The position numbers and the translations under genes were made by a program. Source: RBG-16-66-20 sp035517595 (GTDB taxonomy: Bacteria > Pseudomonadota > Gammaproteobacteria > Burkholderiales > SG8-39). Taken from it: a stretch of DNA of 10,726 nucleotides. Below the pieces are notes generated by a model that saw only the letters and a program-made list of their open reading frames with translations, was not told where the DNA came from and searched no databases. Shown in pieces: positions 6,525 to 10,726 of the stretch; the stretch's first letter is position 1; every line of letters begins with the position of its first letter. The stretch covers positions 1-10,726 of the forward strand of contig DATIYN010000024.1 in NCBI GenBank assembly GCA_035517595.1, read 5' to 3'.

Positions 6525-7361
6525 CTAGCGCTCCTGCAGCGCCTCGAGGATGCCCTTGATGTAGCCGATCGCGCGCGCGGCGGCGCCGGGGCCGTCGGGC
6601 ACGTAGTCGAAGGGCTCCACGGCGATGTCGCCCGCATAGCCGTGGCGCACCAGCGCCGCGAGCAGCGGCGCGAAGCGCTGCTCGCCCTGTCCGGGGCCGC
6701 GGCGGTTGCGGTCGTTGACCTGCACGTGCGCGATCATGCCTCGCGGCACCCAGGTGTCGACGAGCGCCGGCAGCGGCGCGGTTTCCATGCGGCCCGCGGC
6801 GCTGCAGTCGAGCATCGAGCTCACGCTGCGGCTGCCGATCGCCTTCACCATCGCGGCCGCCTCCTCCAGCGTATTGATGAGCGGCGTCTGGTCGGCCGAG
6901 AGCGGCTCGATGCAATAGATCACGCCGGCCTTCTCGGCGCGCTCGGCCACCGCGCGGAAGCACTCCAGCGCGCGCGCGCGCGCCGCCTCGCGCGTGTCGC
7001 CGGGATCGACTCGCCGCTGCTGCGGCGAGCCGTGCACGAGGTAGCGGCCGCCGAGCTCCGCGCACTGGTCGATCAACGCGAGCATCACGTCGATCGTCTT
7101 CCTTCTGGCCTGTTCATTCCTGGTGCTGATCGAAAGACCCGCGGGCTTCAGGAGCAGCCAGTGCAGCCCGGTGATCGCCACGCCCGCGTCGGCGGCCGCG
7201 GCGCGCGCCTCGGCGAGCTGCGCCGCGCCGAGCCGGTGCGGTTCCTCCGACAGCGTGTACGGGGCGATCTCGAGGCCGTCGTAGCCGAGCTTGGCCGCGT
7301 ACGCGCACTGCTTCGGGAACGCCATCGGCGCGATGACTTCGTTGCACAGCGCGATTCTCAT
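6525..7361 (-). CDS. Sugar phosphate isomerase/epimerase family TIM barrel
   Basis: A 278 aa xylose-isomerase-like TIM barrel, closest in look to the D-tagatose 3-epimerase / hydroxypyruvate isomerase branch. The start MRIALCNEVIAPMAF and the GYDGLEIAPYTL strand (27-37) are typical. Likely metal ligands are Glu152 (YCIEPLS), Asp185 (SMLDCS), His212 (AHVQVND) and Glu249 (IAVEPFDY). The family's frequent extra His shortly after the Asp is absent (DCSAAG), which may alter substrate use. The start is ATG 7361, with a weak AGG eight bases upstream, 8 bases after the TetR stop. It lies downstream of the ABC transporter and regulator genes, and its final codons carry the ribosome binding site of the Nudix gene. 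It probably epimerises or isomerises a keto-sugar-like compound taken up by the transporter; that role is inferred. Confidence 0.9.
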   Translation of the reverse strand: MRIALCNEVIAPMAFPKQCAYAAKLGYDGLEIAPYTLSEEPHRLGAAQLAEARAAAADAGVAITGLHWLLLKPAGLSISTRNEQARRKTIDVMLALIDQCAELGGRYLVHGSPQQRRVDPGDTREAARARALECFRAVAERAEKAGVIYCIEPLSADQTPLINTLEEAAAMVKAIGSRSVSSMLDCSAAGRMETAPLPALVDTWVPRGMIAHVQVNDRNRRGPGQGEQRFAPLLAALVRHGYAGDIAVEPFDYVPDGPGAAARAIGYIKGILEALQER

Positions 7362-7369
7362 GGGAGCGC

Positions 7370-8001
7370 CTATTTCTTCAGGTAGCCGAGGACCAGGTCG
7401 ATCATGTGCGTCAGGCGCGCGTCCAGGTGGCGTGGCGCGAGCAGCGGCCGGCGGAAGATCGTAGACAGCGTAAACCTATTGCTGAGGTAGAAATAGCCGA
7501 GCCCCGCGATCGAGATGTAGAGCTGCACCGGGTCCACGCCGCGGCGGAACTTGCCCGCGCGCGCCCCGCGCCGCAGGATGTCCTCGAGCATCTCGAGGAA
7601 CGTCGAGTGCATCGCCGCGATCCAGCCCGAGCGCCGGATGTGCCGCGCCTGGTGCAGGTTCTCGCTGTTGAGCAGCGTCAGGAACTCCGGATGCCGCAGG
7701 TAATAGCTCCAGGTGAACTCGACGAGCCTGCGGATGCCCGTCTCCGGATCGAGCTCGCGCAGGTGCAGGCTCTCCTCGGCGTTGCGGATGTGCGCGTAGC
7801 GCGCCTCCAGCACCGCGAGGAACAGGTCGTCCTTGTTGCCGTAGTAGTAGTACAGCATGCGCTTGTTGGCGCCCGCGCGCGCGGCGATGCGGTCCACGCG
7901 CGCCCCGCCCAGGCCGTGGCGCGCGAACTCGCCGGTTGCCGCGCGCAGGATGCGCTCCTGCGTCTTCTCCGGGTCGCGGCGGCCCGCTTTCGCCGCCCGG
8001 C

Positions 8002-8005
<4 letters not shown>
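7370..8005 (-). CDS. TetR/AcrR family transcriptional regulator
   Basis: A 211 aa DNA-binding repressor. The N-terminal TetR helix-turn-helix domain is clear: RDPEKTQERILRAATGEFAR (10-29), then the recognition part VDRIAARAGANKRMLYYYYG (37-56) with the NKDDLFLAVLEA extension. The C-terminal ligand and dimer domain (about 75-211) includes LRHPEFLTLLNSENLHQARH and GVDPVQLYISIAGLGYFYLSNR, a type common in Burkholderiales regulators that lie next to transport genes. The start is ATG 8005, which overlaps the ATPase stop as ATGA. A longer open frame runs back to 8491, but that part is antisense to nothing family-like and is rejected. It is encoded within the transporter operon, so it would be autoregulated if it binds the candidate operator at 10593-10609; a second copy of the motif lies before the Gfo/Idh gene. 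The inducer is unknown, possibly the substrate or a product of the pathway. Confidence 0.94.
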
Positions 8006-8758
<753 letters not shown>

Positions 8759-8775
<17 letters not shown>

Positions 8776-9529
8776 CTTTTGCAACGAAAAGCTTTTCCAA
8801 GAACAGAACCGAACCGTACAGAATCATGCCGATCAAGGTAATCAGGATCACCGCCATGAACATCGCGGGCGTGTCCAGCGTCACCTGCACCTGCAGCATG
8901 AGGTAGCCCAGTCCCTTGTCCGAGCCGAGGAACTCGCCGACGATCGCGCCGGCCACCGCGAGGATCGCCGCTACCTTCATGCCGGCGAAGAGGTAGGGCA
9001 GCGAGCCGGGCAGCTGGATCTTGGTGAACAGCTGCCAGCGCGAGCCCTTGAGCGAGCGCACGAGGTCGAGCAGCTCCGGCTCGACCTCGCGCAGGCCGCG
9101 CGCCGTCGTGAGCAGGATCGGGAAGACGCAGATCGAGAACGCCATGACGGTGTTCGGGAACACGCCGTACTTGAACCAGACGATGATCAGCGGGCCGAGC
9201 GCGACCTTGGGGATCATGTTGAGCGACACCAGCAGCGGCATGAAGAAGGACTCCAGCGCCTTCGACCAGGTGAAGACGAGCGCGAGCGCGACCCCGCCCA
9301 CGAGCGCGAGGAAATAGCCGCCGAAGATCTCGGCCGCCGTGACCGAGATATTGGTCCACCAGCTGTAGTTCGGCTGCAGCAGCGCATCCAGCGTTGCGCC
9401 GGGCGAGGGCATCACGAACTTCGGCACGTTGCCGAGGCTGACGAACAGGTACCAGGCGACGATCAGCGCGACGTGCGCGAGGATCGCCAGCACGGTGCGC
9501 CGCGCATTACCGCCTCCGGTGTCGTTCAT
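8759..9529 (-). CDS. ABC transporter permease (SsuC/TauC type)
   Basis: A 256 aa inner-membrane permease of the binding-protein-dependent transport family. Hydrophobic segments are visible at about 12-31, 62-87, 97-117, 126-143, 183-200 and 221-245. The cytoplasmic EAA-like loop lies at about 148-176 (VEPELLDLVRSLKGSR then IQLPGSLPY), the surface that contacts the ATPase. The GEFLGSDKGLGYLM segment (198-211) is characteristic of the nitrate/sulfonate/taurine subgroup. The start is ATG 9529, with AGGGGAG three bases upstream, a slightly short spacing. It follows the DapA-like gene by 16 bases and overlaps the ATPase gene by 17 bases. A single permease gene implies a homodimer, as is usual in this subgroup. 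The substrate cannot be read from the permease. Confidence 0.94.
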
Positions 9530-9545
9530 GGGCTCCCCTGCGGCC

Positions 9546-10592
9546 TCAGCTCAGCCAGCGGGACAGATTGTCCCTCACGAAGGCGTCGTCGTTCATCTCG
9601 GGGTAGGTCGCGTAGACGCGGTCGATCTCCTCCGCCTGGCCCGGCGACAGGCCCTCCTTCGGATCGAGGCACCAGATGCCTTCGAGCAGGCCCTGCCGGC
9701 GCAGCACTTCGTGGCAGCCCGCGATGCAGCCGGCGAAATCGTGCGCCACGTCGAAGAACGCGCCGTTCGCGTCCGTGACCTTGGAATCCAGGGCCAAGAT
9801 TTCCGGATCTACTGCTTTCAACTCGTGAATCCTTTGCAGCAGCTCGACGGCGTACTTCGTCCACACGCTCCAGTGTCCGAGCAGGCCGCCCTTGATGCGC
9901 ACGCGCACGTCTTCGCGGCCACGCTTGACCGCGAACGGGCTGAGCAGATCGAGCACGATGTGGTCGTCGTTGCCGGTGTAGAGCGTCACGCGCTCCTCGG
10001 CCCGCGCGGCGACCAGCCCCTTCACCACGTCCAGCGTGCGATAGCGGTTGAAGGGCGCGATCTTCACCGCGATCACGTTCTCGATCTCGCAGAAGCGGCG
10101 CCAGAACTCCGCGGGCAGCGCGATGCCGCCCACCGCGGTCTGCAGGTAGAACCCGACCAGCGGAATCTCCGCCGCCACCGCCGCGCAATGCCCGACGAGC
10201 TCGTCGACCGAGGCGCCCGCCATGGCGCCCAGCGACAGCATGCCCGCGTGGTAGCCGAGCCCGCGCGCGATTGCGGCCTCCTGCTTCGCCTGCGCGGTCT
10301 TGCCGGAGAGGCCGCCCACGAGGAACACCGGCCGGCGGCTCCAGGATCGGGCCTCCTCGGCGGCGAGCCTCAGGACCGGCTCGTAGAGGCCGCGCTCGCG
10401 GATCGCGAATTGCGTCGCGTGAACGCCCACGGCGAGCCCGCCCGAGCCCGCGTCGAGGTAGTAGCGGCTGAGCGCGCGCTGGCGCCGGGTGTCGAGCCGC
10501 CGCGCCGCGTCGAGCGCGAGCGGGTGCGCAGGGATGACCGTTCCGCGACGCAGCAGCGCGAGCGTTTCGGCGGGCAGCTGGGTCCAGTGCAT
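9546..10592 (-). CDS. DapA-like aldolase/lyase (dihydrodipicolinate synthase family)
   Basis: A 348 aa class I aldolase of the DHDPS / N-acetylneuraminate lyase family, acting by a Schiff base with a pyruvate-like or other keto group. The expected catalytic Tyr is Tyr149 (LVGFYLQTAVGG) and the Schiff-base Lys is Lys177 (IAVKIAPFNRY). The segment GLYEPVLRLAAEEA near 68-81 and VFLVGGLSGKTAQA (89-102) occupy the usual barrel strands. It is longer than DapA (about 290 aa), with a C-terminal extension, and the subfamily is not characterised to my knowledge. The start is uncertain: ATG 10592 has no ribosome binding site and directly follows the operator; ATG 10622 has GAGGGG two to four bases upstream but would place the operator inside the gene; ATG 10634 has none. 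It is the first gene of the transporter operon, and probably a lyase or hydratase-aldolase step. Confidence 0.88.
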   Translation of the reverse strand: MHWTQLPAETLALLRRGTVIPAHPLALDAARRLDTRRQRALSRYYLDAGSGGLAVGVHATQFAIRERGLYEPVLRLAAEEARSWSRRPVFLVGGLSGKTAQAKQEAAIARGLGYHAGMLSLGAMAGASVDELVGHCAAVAAEIPLVGFYLQTAVGGIALPAEFWRRFCEIENVIAVKIAPFNRYRTLDVVKGLVAARAEERVTLYTGNDDHIVLDLLSPFAVKRGREDVRVRIKGGLLGHWSVWTKYAVELLQRIHELKAVDPEILALDSKVTDANGAFFDVAHDFAGCIAGCHEVLRRQGLLEGIWCLDPKEGLSPGQAEEIDRVYATYPEMNDDAFVRDNLSRWLS

Positions 10593-10609
10593 GTTAACCG
10601 GGTGGTTAC
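10593..10609. promoter_or_regulatory. Candidate TetR operator, copy 2
   Basis: GTTAACCGGGTGGTTAC lies between the divergent DapA-like and secreted-protein genes. Its core TAACC-N4-GGTTA (10595-10608) is a perfect five-base inverted repeat. It sits between the predicted -35 and -10 boxes of the rightward promoter and touches the leftward ATG at 10592, so a bound repressor could block both directions. It matches the copy at 5723-5739 at 14 of 17 positions. Regulation by the neighbouring TetR protein is inferred. Confidence 0.65.
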
Positions 10610-10622
10610 CCGATGGTAACAT
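10594..10622 (+). promoter_or_regulatory. Predicted sigma70 promoter for the rightward gene
   Basis: TTAACC (10594-10599) and TAACAT (10617-10622) each match the -35 and -10 consensus at 4 of 6 positions and are separated by 17 bases. Transcription would start near 10629, leaving a short leader that includes the strong ribosome binding site. The operator palindrome lies between the two boxes, a classical repression layout. This is a prediction by eye. Confidence 0.45.
10605..10620. repeat. Perfect inverted repeat overlapping the operator
   Basis: GTTACC-CGAT-GGTAAC is a six-base perfect inverted repeat that shares its left arm with the right half of operator copy 2. Together with GTTAAC at 10593 it gives three related half-sites about 10-12 bases apart. 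It could be a second binding site for another dimer, or simply the -10 region of the rightward promoter. Confidence 0.5.
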
Positions 10623-10637
10623 CGCCCCTCGCATAAC

Positions 10638-10644
10638 AAGGAGG
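10638..10644 (+). promoter_or_regulatory. Strong ribosome binding site of the rightward gene
   Basis: AAGGAGG is a near-perfect Shine-Dalgarno sequence, five bases before the ATG at 10650. It is the best ribosome binding site in the window and decides the start of the partial gene, fitting a periplasmic binding protein that is made in excess over its membrane partners. Confidence 0.85.
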
Positions 10645-10649
10645 CATCA

Positions 10650-10726
10650 ATGCGCAGAATTCTCGTTGCCGCGGTGGCGGCGTTGCTGGCCGCGCCGGCC
10701 GCGGCCCAGCAAAAGCTCGACTTCAT
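10650..10726 (+). CDS. Partial secreted protein, probably transporter substrate-binding protein
   Basis: Only the first 25 codons are in the window; the gene runs off the right edge. The translation starts MRRILVAAVAALLAAPAAAQ and continues QKLDF. This is a textbook Sec signal peptide: a basic n-region (RR), a hydrophobic stretch of Ala, Val and Leu, and an AxA cleavage site before Gln20 (AAA then Q). It is transcribed divergently from the ABC transporter operon, which has a permease and ATPase but no binding protein of its own. A periplasmic substrate-binding protein of the NMT1/SsuA type is therefore the natural inference. A TctC/Bug-type binding protein is the main alternative, since these start similarly in Burkholderiales. 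Secretion is seen in the sequence; the specific role is inferred from context. Confidence 0.75.
   Translation, partial: MRRILVAAVAALLAAPAAAQQKLDF

Noticed and set aside
6525..7361. Recent duplication between the two xylose-isomerase-like barrel genes
   Set aside because: Beyond the metal-ligand motifs the two proteins share little visible identity, so they are distant paralogues at most.

Overview
This window looks like chromosomal DNA of a GC-rich proteobacterium, most likely a betaproteobacterium of the Burkholderiales type. That is an inference from the strongly G/C-biased third codon positions, the style of the TetR regulator and the gene content; no rRNA or other taxonomic marker is present. 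Nearly all of the window is coding, and almost everything is transcribed leftwards (minus strand). I see no tRNA, rRNA, CRISPR array, insertion sequence or phage gene.

Layout, read in the direction of transcription from the right edge. A divergent promoter region (about 10593-10649) separates a rightward gene with a signal peptide, cut by the window edge and probably a transporter substrate-binding protein, from a leftward operon. That operon encodes a DapA-like aldolase/lyase, an SsuC/TauC-type ABC permease, its ATPase, a TetR regulator whose start overlaps the ATPase stop by four bases, a sugar-phosphate-isomerase-like TIM barrel, a Nudix hydrolase and a small NTF2/SnoaL-like protein. After a 68-base gap (5706-5773) a second leftward set begins: a Gfo/Idh/MocA oxidoreductase, a DUF993 protein (a second dihydrodipicolinate-synthase-like barrel), a second TIM-barrel isomerase-like protein, a luciferase-like flavin monooxygenase, a zinc alcohol dehydrogenase, and at the left edge a short unrecognised gene.

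The genes read as one uncharacterised catabolic locus. It has an uptake system, a TetR sensor, two NAD(P)-type dehydrogenases, two isomerase-like barrels, two aldolase/lyase-like barrels and a flavin monooxygenase. The substrate cannot be named from sequence; a modified sugar, sugar acid or cyclic polyol is the best general guess.

The strongest non-coding observation is a 17-base motif, GTTAACC-N5-GTTAC, that occurs at 5723-5739 and 10593-10609, identical at 14 of 17 positions, once in front of each leftward operon. Its core is the palindrome TAAC-N6-GTTA, a typical TetR-type operator shape. It suggests that the TetR regulator encoded here controls both operons and the divergent binding-protein gene. 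A second notable point is that the Nudix gene is clearly poorer in G+C (57% over 6301-6480 by hand count) than the samples counted on either side (72-78%).
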